From contig JAFTNE010000133.1 of NCBI GenBank assembly GCA_017452035.1, positions 1-7,203 on the forward strand: a stretch of DNA of 7,203 nt, in the 5' to 3' direction. Positions 1 to 5,981 of this stretch are shown here, piece after piece. The position numbers were made by a program, and so were the translations under genes. The number at the start of each line of letters is the position of its first letter. The stretch's first letter is position 1. The notes under the pieces were generated by a model that searched no databases, had not been told where the DNA came from, and saw nothing but the letters and a program-made list of their open reading frames with translations. The DNA comes from Clostridia bacterium (GTDB lineage Bacteria; Bacillota; Clostridia; Christensenellales; CAG-314).

Positions 1-920
1 CAACCGTTATGCATGGGGACTTTGGTTACAAGCAAGCTTTTGAATACATCCCCAGACAAACAAGAACTTGGGTTTCTGGTGAGGGCTTTGGACCAATTTT
101 AACTGCAATTGAACCCAATGGGCCAATCAAACTACCCATAGGCGAGGGTTACTGGAGAACTGACACTGTTGGTACAACACAGTACGTATCTACCTTCAAG
201 GAGTACGCCATGTCAGGATCAACTGAAACCCTTGTTAGAACTGATGCTATTGAGTACGATGCAAATGGTAACATTACCAAGTACGGCGACGTTACCTACG
301 AGTACGATAAACTTGGTCGCTTGGTTCGAGAAAATAACCCAACCACAGATATTGACAAAACTACAACATGGTGTTATGATGTTAGTGGTAATATCTTGAG
401 CCGTACCGAGTATGCTTATACCACAGGTGCTGTTGGTACACCAACAAACACATTTACATATGTTTACGATGAAAGCTGGAAAGATCAACTGTTTGAAATC
501 AAGAAAAATGGTGATACGCATCACACATTTAGCTACGACCAAGCTGGCAATCCAACAACTTACAAAGGTGTAACACTTACCTGGGAACGTGGTAGACTGC
601 TCAAAAGATACAACAATATTACCATGCAGTACGACGCAAATGGCATTCGTACACGCAAAATTGTTCCCGGACTAGAATACTTTACTACAACAGAATACCT
701 CTACTCTGGCAACAATTTGTTGCGAGAAATAGTGTCTTTGACCGGTCCAGGTCAATCCAGCACAACCTACAAGGCATACTTCTACAACAGTCAAGGACTT
801 ATTGGCTTTGTACAAAGTGGCACAACGTATACCTATCGCAAGAATTTGTTCGGGGATATTGTTGCCATCTACCAAGGTGCAACAAAAGTAGCTGAGTATG
901 CTTATGATGCATGGGGTAAC
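1..920 (+). repeat. Direct repeat copy A (rhs core segment)
   Basis: This stretch aligns with 2451-3355 in the same orientation, with a few short indels. Exact shared runs include 33-73 with 2483-2523 (41 bases) and 799-835 with 3234-3270 (37 bases). Copy A is inside the intact reading frame of the toxin protein. Its left limit is set by the window edge; its right limit is the GGGTAAC of the YDAWGN codons. Confidence 0.9.
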
Positions 921-1730
921 TGTACTATTGTAAGCGATACCAACAACGTTGGTAGAGACAATCCATTCCGTTACCGAGGCTACTACTGGGATAATGACCT
1001 AGGTCTCTACTACTTGATGAGTCGTTACTACGATCCATCAACTGGTCGCTTCATCAATGCAGATAGTCTGGAATATCTTGATCCAGAAACAATTGGTGGT
1101 TTGAACCTTTACGCGTACTGTGGTAATAATCCAGTAATGGGCGTAGATCCAGAAGGCCATATGCCCCAATGGGCAAAATGGCTGATCGGTGGTCTTGTCA
1201 TCGCCGGGCTAGCTATCGCAACAGTTGCTACAGGCGGAGCCGCAGGCGGTGTAGCAGGTTTTATTCTCGCAGAGGCATTAAAAGGCGCTGTAGTAGGAGC
1301 AGTATCAGGTGCACTAACTAATGGCATCGTGGAAGGAATTGAATCTGCTAAAACTGAAGAAGGTTTCTGGTCTGGCTTTTTTGATGGAGCAGCAGATGGA
1401 TTTATGTCTGGATCAATAATAGGTGGAATCACTGGGGCTATCAACGCTGGTGCTCAAGTCTATAGCGCATCAAAATTGTGGGCACCAACAAACAACAAAT
1501 CCTCATATAGGCAAATGGTTGACCACTACTCTAGACATGTTATTAAGGAAGGACAAAAGTCAGTAGCAAAAAATATAGTTAATTATTCTGAACAGGCATC
1601 ACAATTCTTTGCTGAAAACTCTTCGTTAGGTTCTATAGTAAGAGATGGAGTAATGAAGATCAAAGGTGCTCCCGGTGGATTTTTTAATACGAATGGACTG
1701 ATACGATCTTTTTGGTATATCAGTAAGTAG
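3..1730 (+). CDS. Rhs/YD-repeat polymorphic toxin protein, 5' end outside window
   Basis: This is the C-terminal part of an Rhs/YD-repeat protein. The frame is open to the left edge, and the ATG at 9 aligns with an internal Met of the second rhs copy (2459), so it is not the true start; residues are numbered from it. Residues 1 to about 310 carry tyrosine-rich repeats (YDANGN, YDVSGN, YDQAGN, YDAWGN). The Rhs-associated core follows, with NPFRYRGYYWD, SRYYDPSTGRFINAD, NLYAYCGNNPV and the closing DPEGH at about 380-384. From 385 the protein is variable: a Gly/Ala-rich hydrophobic stretch (about 391-480), typical of pre-toxin translocation segments, then a candidate toxin domain (about 498-573). 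In this family the repeats form a shell that encloses the toxic tip, which is delivered to neighbouring cells; that role is inferred here. The tip becomes AT-richer than the core, as expected of an exchangeable cassette. The candidate immunity gene follows directly. Confidence 0.9.
   Translation, partial: TVMHGDFGYKQAFEYIPRQTRTWVSGEGFGPILTAIEPNGPIKLPIGEGYWRTDTVGTTQYVSTFKEYAMSGSTETLVRTDAIEYDANGNITKYGDVTYEYDKLGRLVRENNPTTDIDKTTTWCYDVSGNILSRTEYAYTTGAVGTPTNTFTYVYDESWKDQLFEIKKNGDTHHTFSYDQAGNPTTYKGVTLTWERGRLLKRYNNITMQYDANGIRTRKIVPGLEYFTTTEYLYSGNNLLREIVSLTGPGQSSTTYKAYFYNSQGLIGFVQSGTTYTYRKNLFGDIVAIYQGATKVAEYAYDAWGNCTIVSDTNNVGRDNPFRYRGYYWDNDLGLYYLMSRYYDPSTGRFINADSLEYLDPETIGGLNLYAYCGNNPVMGVDPEGHMPQWAKWLIGGLVIAGLAIATVATGGAAGGVAGFILAEALKGAVVGAVSGALTNGIVEGIESAKTEEGFWSGFFDGAADGFMSGSIIGGITGAINAGAQVYSASKLWAPTNNKSSYRQMVDHYSRHVIKEGQKSVAKNIVNYSEQASQFFAENSSLGSIVRDGVMKIKGAPGGFFNTNGLIRSFWYISK
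1500..1727 (+). other. Candidate C-terminal toxin domain of the Rhs protein
   Basis: The last 76 residues (498-573) form a compact polar module after the hydrophobic segment. Visible landmarks are H506 and H510 in DHYSRHVIKEGQ, a YSEQASQFF helix near 528-536, a K-x-K segment, and a closing GGFF-NTNG-LIRSFW strand pair that ends at the C-terminus. An N-terminal His/Lys helix, then a Y..A helix, then a terminal dG.i..f strand recalls BECR-fold ribonuclease toxins (colicin D/E5, EndoU-like), which often cap Rhs and CDI proteins. That assignment rests on layout only; I do not recognise a named family. Position at the end of an Rhs core and the adjacent small gene support a toxin role more strongly than the motif does. 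Confidence 0.5.
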
Positions 1731-1734
1731 GAGA
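1729..1734 (+). promoter_or_regulatory. Shine-Dalgarno of the immunity gene, overlapping the toxin stop
   Basis: AGGAGA begins within the TAG stop of the toxin gene and lies 8 bases before the ATG at 1743. The overlap suggests translational coupling, so that immunity is made whenever toxin is made. Confidence 0.8.
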
Positions 1735-1742
1735 AAGTTTTT

Positions 1743-2036
1743 ATGGTTACCGATAGCGAAAAATTAATAATTAAGAAATTTCAGAAAATAAGAATCCCAT
1801 CAATTTACAAAATGGATGATACTGATAATTTGTTGTATGTTGAACACGTCAATTTTGATTTGTGTGAGATGCTTTTACGAGGTAAAAAAGTTTCAAAAGA
1901 GTATGTGCAAAATGAAATTGAGGAATATTCAGTATTTTTGTCCCAAAGTGCAATATTAGACTTTAATGATGTTGAAAAAGAATATTTCAAACTATTAATT
2001 GAGGTAGTTAACATTTTTATTATTAACAATTTGTAA
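1743..2036 (+). CDS. Candidate immunity protein for the Rhs toxin tip
   Basis: This is a 97-residue protein of no family I recognise. It has no signal peptide and no clear membrane segment, although its C-terminus is hydrophobic (LLIEVVNIFIINNL). It is somewhat acidic (17 Asp/Glu against 12 Lys/Arg), which fits many cytoplasmic immunity proteins that bind nuclease toxins. It looks largely helical. The ATG is preceded by AGGAGA at good spacing and lies 12 bases after the toxin stop. A strong terminator follows the stop by 13 bases, so toxin tip and this gene end as one transcription unit. The gene is clearly AT-richer than the rhs core, like the tip, suggesting they arrived together. The immunity role is inferred from position, size and charge. 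Confidence 0.75.
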   Translation: MVTDSEKLIIKKFQKIRIPSIYKMDDTDNLLYVEHVNFDLCEMLLRGKKVSKEYVQNEIEEYSVFLSQSAILDFNDVEKEYFKLLIEVVNIFIINNL

Positions 2037-2049
2037 ACCATTATTTTTA

Positions 2050-2080
2050 CAGCGGAAGTAAATCTTCCGCTGCTTTTTTT
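2050..2080 (+). terminator. Rho-independent terminator after the immunity gene
   Basis: A perfect 9-bp stem (2050-2058 with 2064-2072, arm CAGCGGAAG), a 5-base loop TAAAT, one C, and seven T residues (2074-2080). It closes the toxin-immunity unit. The rhs-related sequence of the second copy starts right after the T-run. Confidence 0.92.
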
Positions 2081-3385
2081 CAATACTTCTACAACGATGA
2101 AGAAATTGACTCTGAAAATTTCGACCCAGCAACCTTCTCTCCTACAGTCAGTGCAAACAGTCCATTGAGAGTAGTTGTAGACCATTCTGCTAACACTACC
2201 ACTTGGTACACTTATGACGAGCTTGGCCAAGTCAAAAAGGTGCAAAACAATAAAATTACAACAACACAAACACTTGATGACTACGGCAGGGCAAGTTCAG
2301 CAACATCCACATTGGCAAATGCTATTGTTGAAAACAACTACATCTATGCTGATGCTTATTCAAACGACCTATCTGCCGAAAGTGTTACTGTAGCAGGAAC
2401 TACAACAACCACTACCTACTCCCGAGATGGCTTGCAACGTCCAACTGAAACTACCATTATGCAAGGTAACTACGGTTACAAACAAGCTTTTGAATACATC
2501 CCCAGACAAACAAGAACTTGGGTGCCCACTGATGGGTTTATTCCAATCATTCGCTCTAAATCTGTTGATACAAATGTAATCAAACCACCCATAGGCGAGG
2601 GTTACTGGAGAACTGACAATGTTGGCACAACACAGTACATATCCGCATTTAAGGAATACAGTGTATCTGGTACAACTGCGACATTAGTTAGAACTGATGC
2701 TATTGAGTACGATTCAAATTGTAACATTACCAAGTATGGTGACGTAACCTACGAGTATGACAAGCTTGGTAGATTGACTAAAGAAACAAATCCTACTATT
2801 GACAGAGTAAAGGAATGGTGTTATGATGTAAGTGGTAATATTGTTAGTTGGACAGAGCATAGATATACCACGGGCGAAGATCTTGGTACATTTGAATACG
2901 TGTATGACACAAGTTGGAAAGACCAACTCAAGTCTTTCAATGGCCAAAGCATTGCATATGACGATGCTGGTAACCCAACTACATACCGAGGCAAAACTCT
3001 TGGTTGGACTAGAGGTAGATTGCTTTCTTCCTACCATGTTCCAGGCGACGTTGACCATTTCAATATGGACTACTCCGCTGATGGTAAACGAGTGCAAAAA
3101 ACTCAATCTTACGATGATGATACATCGGACTATGTAACCACTTACATCTACAACGGCAACAACTTGGTTTGTGAAAAAGCAGATGATGGTGAAACTGTTT
3201 CCTGCAAATACTATCTCTACAACAGCCAAGGCATTATTGGCTTTGTACAAAGTGGCACAACGTATACCTACCGTAAAAACCTGTTTGGCGACATTATTGC
3301 CATCTACCAAGGTGCAACCAAAGTGGCTGAATACGCATATGATGCCTGGGGTAACCAAAAGGTTATGAATGGTATTTCATTTTAA
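2081..3385 (+). pseudogene. Orphan rhs fragment, truncated at both ends
   Basis: The frame encodes Rhs-type sequence (WYTYDELGQ, GYKQAFEYIPRQ, YEYDKLGR, CYDVSGN, AYDDAGNPTTY, AYDAWGN) and closely matches the upstream protein. It has no usable start: rhs-like coding begins at 2081, just after a terminator, with no ATG. The first alternative start is a TTG at 2165 with no Shine-Dalgarno, and the next plausible Met (2459) is internal to the repeat. The product would stop at 3385, six codons after the GN of YDAWGN, so the NPFRYRG half of the core, the tip and any immunity gene are missing. About 435 codons remain without internal stops or frameshifts, implying a recent duplication or retention by recombination. 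It is probably a silent donor or remnant rather than an expressed protein. Low-level expression from an unseen start cannot be excluded. Confidence 0.8.
2451..3355 (+). repeat. Direct repeat copy B (rhs core segment)
   Basis: This is the partner of 1-920. Similarity stops abruptly after GGGTAAC at 3355, the same point (920) at which the intact copy goes on into the rest of the Rhs core. The two copies lie about 2.44 kb apart and bracket the toxin tip, immunity gene and terminator. Confidence 0.9.
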
Positions 3386-3515
3386 TAAAGTTGCCAGACT
3401 CATTCCTTGGTTGAAATAAGCAATGTGTTTTGTCTGGTTTGGGATGTTCGAAATAAAAGATTATTCCAGCGTTGCCTTTGGCAAAGACGTATTTGATTAT
3501 TTTAATATAAAAAAT

Positions 3516-3547
3516 AGTCGCATCTGAACGTAAGTTCAAATGCGACT
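3516..3547 (-). terminator. Terminator of the tRNA-Ser gene
   Basis: A 14-position stem (3516-3529 with 3534-3547) with a single C-A mismatch and a GTAA loop. Six A residues at 3509-3514 give a U-tract on the minus strand. It begins six bases after the tRNA 3' end, so it ends that transcript and also separates it from the rhs remnant. Confidence 0.88.
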
Positions 3548-3552
3548 TCGAT

Positions 3553-3641
3553 TGGCAGAGAGAACAGGATTTGAACCTGCGGAGGCTGTTAACCTCGCAC
3601 GCTTTCCAAGCGTGTGCCTTAAACCACTCGACCATCTCTCT
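3553..3641 (-). tRNA. tRNA-Ser (anticodon GGA)
   Basis: The minus strand folds into a complete 89-nt tRNA. The 7-bp acceptor stem AGAGAGA (3635-3641) pairs with TCTCTCT, followed by discriminator G (3556) and an encoded CCA (3553-3555). The D-arm is of the GTCGAGTGGTTTAAGGC type. The anticodon loop TTGGAAA has anticodon GGA at 3605-3607 (reads UCC and UCU). The long variable arm (GAGGTTAACAGCCTC region) is typical of bacterial serine tRNAs. The T-arm is GCAGG-TTCAAAT-CCTGT. It has its own promoter and terminator and so appears monocistronic. Confidence 0.97.
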
Positions 3642-3671
3642 ATATGTGGTGCAAATCTCGTTTGCTCAAAT

Positions 3672-3700
3672 ATAATACCAAATGTTACCCAAATTGTCAA
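3672..3700 (-). promoter_or_regulatory. Promoter of tRNA-Ser
   Basis: Read on the minus strand, TTGACA (3695-3700), a 17-base spacer and TATTAT (3672-3677) give a near-consensus sigma-A promoter. Transcription would start about 25 bases before the mature tRNA 5' end. Just upstream of the -35 is an AT-rich 7-bp inverted repeat (3717-3723 with 3727-3733), which could act as an UP-type element. Confidence 0.85.
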
Positions 3701-3775
3701 CACTATTCGCGTAACTTTTCAAACTTTTTGAAAGTGTTTGTTTGTCCAAAAATAATGGCAGGTATCAATAATACA

Positions 3776-3809
3776 AAAGGACAATCCAACTAAACTTTGG
3801 TTGTCCTTT
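3776..3809 (-). terminator. Terminator after the MBL-fold hydrolase gene
   Basis: A hairpin of AAAGGACAA with TTGTCCTTT, extended by CCAA with TTGG past one bulged T. It lies about 20 bases beyond the hydrolase stop. The minus-strand T-tail is short (TTTT, then GTATTATTG), so efficiency is uncertain. Confidence 0.6.
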
Positions 3810-3829
3810 GGTTTTGAAATAATACTGCA

Positions 3830-4474
3830 CTACTCCCACATGTCCATTACGTACACAAGGGGTGTTTCGTTTTCCGGCGTGTCAAACAGGTTCAAGGTAT
3901 CGCCAACGTGACGAATTTGCTGTTGGTCGAACAAGCTCAAAAAGTCGTCAACGGGGGAGATATCTATTGTGCTGGTGCCACACTTGTAGTGCATGGGGAT
4001 GACAATTTTGGGGTTGATTTTGTCTACGTACCACTTTGCGCCAATGTGGTCAACGGTGTATGTTCCACCAACGGGAACAAGCAACAAGTCGCAACCAACC
4101 AAACTTTGCGCAACCTTTTCGTCCAGGCAACCAATGTCACCAAGGTGGGCAATTTTGAGTCCGTCTACCAAAAATGTAAATACCAAGTTTTTGCCACGCA
4201 AGCTACCCTTTTTGTCATCATGGAAGGTTTCAAAGCTGTTGATGGCAACGTCATCTGCTGCGCAAGCGCCACAAACGTCAATTTCGGTGGGATGTCCCAA
4301 AATGCTTTCGGTGCAGTCGTGGTCGGCATGGTGATGGGACATTGTTACCACGTCACAGCGAACTTGTGGCATTTGCAAACCTACCATATCGCTTTTGTAT
4401 GGGTCGGTAACAACCGTCATGCCCATGTCGCTGATAATTCTAAAAGATGAGTGTCCAAGATATTGTAGTTTCAT
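3830..4474 (-). CDS. MBL-fold metal-dependent hydrolase (UlaG / UPF0173-like)
   Basis: This is a 214-residue metallo-beta-lactamase-fold protein. Visible motifs are the N-terminal LGHSSF strand, the metal-binding HHHADHD at 47-53 (H-x-H-x-D-H core), HLGD at 110-113, GGTYTVD at 136-142 and PMHYK at 160-164. This set is characteristic of the small single-domain group related to ascorbate-6-phosphate lactonase UlaG and the UPF0173 hydrolases; length fits and all expected metal ligands are present. The substrate cannot be read from sequence, and there are no ascorbate-utilisation genes nearby, so a UlaG name is not justified. The ATG at 4474 is chosen because GAGGT lies 6 bases upstream. The in-frame TTG at 4489 would place that site inside the gene. 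It is a single-gene cytoplasmic unit with its own promoter. Confidence 0.88.
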   Translation of the reverse strand: MKLQYLGHSSFRIISDMGMTVVTDPYKSDMVGLQMPQVRCDVVTMSHHHADHDCTESILGHPTEIDVCGACAADDVAINSFETFHDDKKGSLRGKNLVFTFLVDGLKIAHLGDIGCLDEKVAQSLVGCDLLLVPVGGTYTVDHIGAKWYVDKINPKIVIPMHYKCGTSTIDISPVDDFLSLFDQQQIRHVGDTLNLFDTPENETPLVYVMDMWE

Positions 4475-4480
4475 AGTTGT

Positions 4481-4485
4481 ACCTC
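4481..4485 (-). promoter_or_regulatory. Shine-Dalgarno fixing the MBL hydrolase start
   Basis: On the minus strand, GAGGT lies 6 bases before the ATG at 4474. This favours that start over the upstream TTG at 4489. Confidence 0.75.
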
Positions 4486-4499
4486 GCAAATATAGCTAC

Positions 4500-4528
4500 A
4501 TTTTACTATGGATTGGTTGCCATGTCAA
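4500..4528 (-). promoter_or_regulatory. Promoter of the MBL hydrolase gene
   Basis: On the minus strand, TTGACA (4523-4528) is separated by 17 bases from TAAAAT (4500-4505). The predicted start of transcription gives a leader of roughly 20 bases that contains the GAGGT site. Confidence 0.8.
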
Positions 4529-4661
4529 CAACAAAAGTAAAATTGCTTGGTTGGATGTTGTGATAAGCATTTTGCCGTGTATGACGTTAGCAGTTGTGGT
4601 GCATAAGCTACTGGTTTTTATTGGATTTTGTTCGGATTGTGGGCAAAATGGTGCAAATTTC

Positions 4662-4721
4662 CTACTTTTTGACACAAAAATACCTTTTTTGCGACATAAT
4701 TGGGCAATTTTCAAAAAGTAG
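4662..4721. repeat. 11-bp inverted repeat upstream of the dehydrogenase-like gene
   Basis: CTACTTTTTGA (4662-4672) is repeated in perfect inverted orientation at 4711-4721, with 38 bases between. AAAAT and ATTTT just inside the arms could extend the stem past a 3-base bulge. On the plus strand a T-run follows (4726-4731). No plus-strand gene upstream would need terminating here, so it may be an operator, a transcript leader structure, or the ends of a small repeat element. Confidence 0.6.
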
Positions 4722-4750
4722 TAGATTTTTTGTATTTTATTTGGTATAAT
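4722..4750 (+). promoter_or_regulatory. Promoter of the dehydrogenase-like gene
   Basis: A perfect TATAAT at 4745-4750 is preceded by TTGG, close to an extended -10. The -35 at 17-base spacing (TAGATT, 4722-4727) is poor, which would fit an extended -10 promoter or one needing an activator. The inverted repeat at 4662-4721 ends one base before this -35. Confidence 0.65.
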
Positions 4751-4796
4751 AGTTGTATATGCGACTGTTTGCATATTTGGTAACCACACCATCCAC

Positions 4797-4801
4797 GGAG
4801 G
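4797..4801 (+). promoter_or_regulatory. Shine-Dalgarno of the dehydrogenase-like gene
   Basis: GGAGG followed by AAGT and the ATG at 4806. The 4-base spacing is slightly short, but the site is strong and fixes the start. Confidence 0.8.
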
Positions 4802-4805
4802 AAGT

Positions 4806-5816
4806 ATGAAAACTTGGTTTTTGGACCAGCCCAAACAATTGCGTTTGCACGAAAGTCCACCCACAGCCTTGCAAGATAATCTTGTAAAGGTCAAAATTGA
4901 ACAGATACTGCTTACAAACTCTTTGTTTGGCATCTACTCTGGTAAAAGTAGCCGTAACTATCCATTTGTAATGGGTCGCAATGCCATTGGCGTTGTTTCG
5001 GAAGTTTCGGACAAGTCTATGCTACGCAAGATGGACCGTGTGGCAATTGAGCCATACATCCCCTGCGAGCAATGTGAAGAGTGCCGTTCTAACAACCACA
5101 GCGATTGTAGTGAAATTGTTGAGTTTGGTCAAAATGCAGATGGTCTGTTGCAAAACTTTATCGACCTGCCCTGCACAATATTGCATCAACTGCCCGACAA
5201 CCTCAGTAACGAAAAGGCTTTGTTTGTTAGTTACGTATCATTTTGTTTGAACATTGTTGACTCGCTCAAATTGGAAAAAGGCCGTCATATTGCAATATTT
5301 TCCAGTACAAAAACAGGTTTGATACTTGCGCAACTGGTAGCTTACTACCAAGCAGTACCCATCTTTTGTAGCAACGAAGAGGTTCTTGTTGCAGAGGCGC
5401 GTAAGCTGGGGATTTTGTACTGCATCAACACCGAAGAGGTTGCTGTAGCCAAGGAAATACAAATTGTAACCGGTGGCAGAATGTGCAAAGAATTGGTATA
5501 TTTTAGTGACTCCGAGTTCAAAATGAAGGACGTGTACGACTCGGCAGCGCAAAACGCAACCATTTGCCTTGCAGGCTACTCCAACAAGGATAGCAGACTT
5601 TCCGTTGCGCAAATGTGCCAAAAACACCTCAAAATTATGGGTGTGTACAACGGCTTGGGCAATTTTAGCTCGGCAATTAATCTACTTGTTACTGGCAAAG
5701 TAAACGTAGATAACTTGATTGGTGACGTTGTTTCCTTCGAAAAGTTAGACCAAGTGCTTGCAAATACCACTGACGAAGAACTTAAACTTAAATCTAAAAT
5801 TATAAAGGTAGAGTAA
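4806..5816 (+). CDS. Medium-chain dehydrogenase-like protein, catalytic zinc site missing
   Basis: This 336-residue protein has the length and layout of a zinc alcohol/sorbitol-type medium-chain dehydrogenase. The structural zinc site is intact, with Cys87, Cys90, Cys93 and Cys101 in the exact C-x2-C-x2-C-x7-C spacing. The catalytic site is not. The usual CGSD motif reads TNSL (37-40), the GHE motif reads GRN (57-59), and the position of the later Glu/Cys ligand appears to be Ser142. The Rossmann GxGxxG reads SSTKTG (166-171), losing two of three glycines. The frame is intact, with its own promoter, a strong Shine-Dalgarno and a terminator, so it is not an obvious pseudogene. It may be a non-catalytic paralogue with a binding or regulatory role, or use another chemistry. 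Substrate is unknown and neighbours give no pathway. Fold confidence is high; enzyme activity is doubtful. Confidence 0.85.
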   Translation: MKTWFLDQPKQLRLHESPPTALQDNLVKVKIEQILLTNSLFGIYSGKSSRNYPFVMGRNAIGVVSEVSDKSMLRKMDRVAIEPYIPCEQCEECRSNNHSDCSEIVEFGQNADGLLQNFIDLPCTILHQLPDNLSNEKALFVSYVSFCLNIVDSLKLEKGRHIAIFSSTKTGLILAQLVAYYQAVPIFCSNEEVLVAEARKLGILYCINTEEVAVAKEIQIVTGGRMCKELVYFSDSEFKMKDVYDSAAQNATICLAGYSNKDSRLSVAQMCQKHLKIMGVYNGLGNFSSAINLLVTGKVNVDNLIGDVVSFEKLDQVLANTTDEELKLKSKIIKVE

Positions 5817-5821
5817 AAATT

Positions 5822-5848
5822 AGGTCGAGAGAAATCTCGACCTTTTTT
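5822..5848 (+). terminator. Terminator of the dehydrogenase-like gene
   Basis: AGGTCGAGA (5822-5830), loop GAAA, then TCTCGACCT (5835-5843), running into T residues to 5848. It lies five bases after the stop codon at 5816. Confidence 0.92.
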
Positions 5849-5939
5849 GTTTGATAAAAAGCTACATCACGTCATTGTGAAGCTAACATCTTGTCTTAAA
5901 TAGGGGTGCACTGATAAATCTTTAATTTAGTACAATTGT

Positions 5940-5970
5940 AAAAAGCAGATACAAAACGTATCTGCTTTTT
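5940..5970 (-). terminator. Terminator of the trxB operon, probably bidirectional
   Basis: AAAAAGCAGATAC (5940-5952) pairs with GTATCTGCTTTTT (5958-5970) around a 5-base loop. The A-rich left arm supplies a U-tract for the minus strand, and further Ts on the right supply one for the plus strand. It ends 12 bases from the trxB stop. The 91 bases between this hairpin and the previous terminator hold nothing I can call. Confidence 0.88.
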
Positions 5971-5981
5971 TTGTTTTTCAA

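Larger units (their letters stand above)
4475..4805. other. 331-base divergent intergenic region
   Basis: It lies between the minus-strand MBL gene and the plus-strand dehydrogenase-like gene. It holds the MBL promoter, the dehydrogenase promoter and Shine-Dalgarno, and an 11-bp inverted repeat. No coding region is convincing: a minus-strand open frame across it lacks a credible start context and overlaps the well-supported gene to the right. Between 4530 and 4660 I see nothing recognisable. Confidence 0.7.

Noticed and set aside
1109..1444. Minus-strand Pro/Ala-rich open frame (111 aa)
   Set aside because: Antisense shadow of the Gly/Ala-rich pre-toxin segment of the Rhs protein.
2714..3358. 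Minus-strand open frame (214 aa) opposite the rhs fragment
   Set aside because: Long only because of the rhs codon pattern; a matching but shorter shadow lies opposite the first copy.
3363..3635. Minus-strand open frame (90 aa) from the tRNA into the rhs remnant
   Set aside because: It starts inside the tRNA and crosses its terminator; no Shine-Dalgarno and no recognisable domain.
3540..3731. Plus-strand open frame (63 aa, MRLRLAERTGFEP...) across the tRNA
   Set aside because: It is the antisense of tRNA-Ser and its promoter, a common false gene call.
3908..4450. Plus-strand open frame (180 aa) opposite the MBL hydrolase
   Set aside because: The minus strand carries all metal-binding motifs, a promoter and a Shine-Dalgarno; this is its shadow.
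4496..4933. Minus-strand open frame (145 aa) over the divergent intergenic region
   Set aside because: It overlaps the well-supported dehydrogenase-like gene and its promoter in antisense, and its composition is not protein-like.
5891..5919. Possible plus-strand promoter TTGTCT with 17-base spacer and ATAAAT
   Set aside because: A bidirectional terminator and the antisense of trxB follow with no plus-strand gene; two weak boxes in AT-rich DNA are expected by chance.
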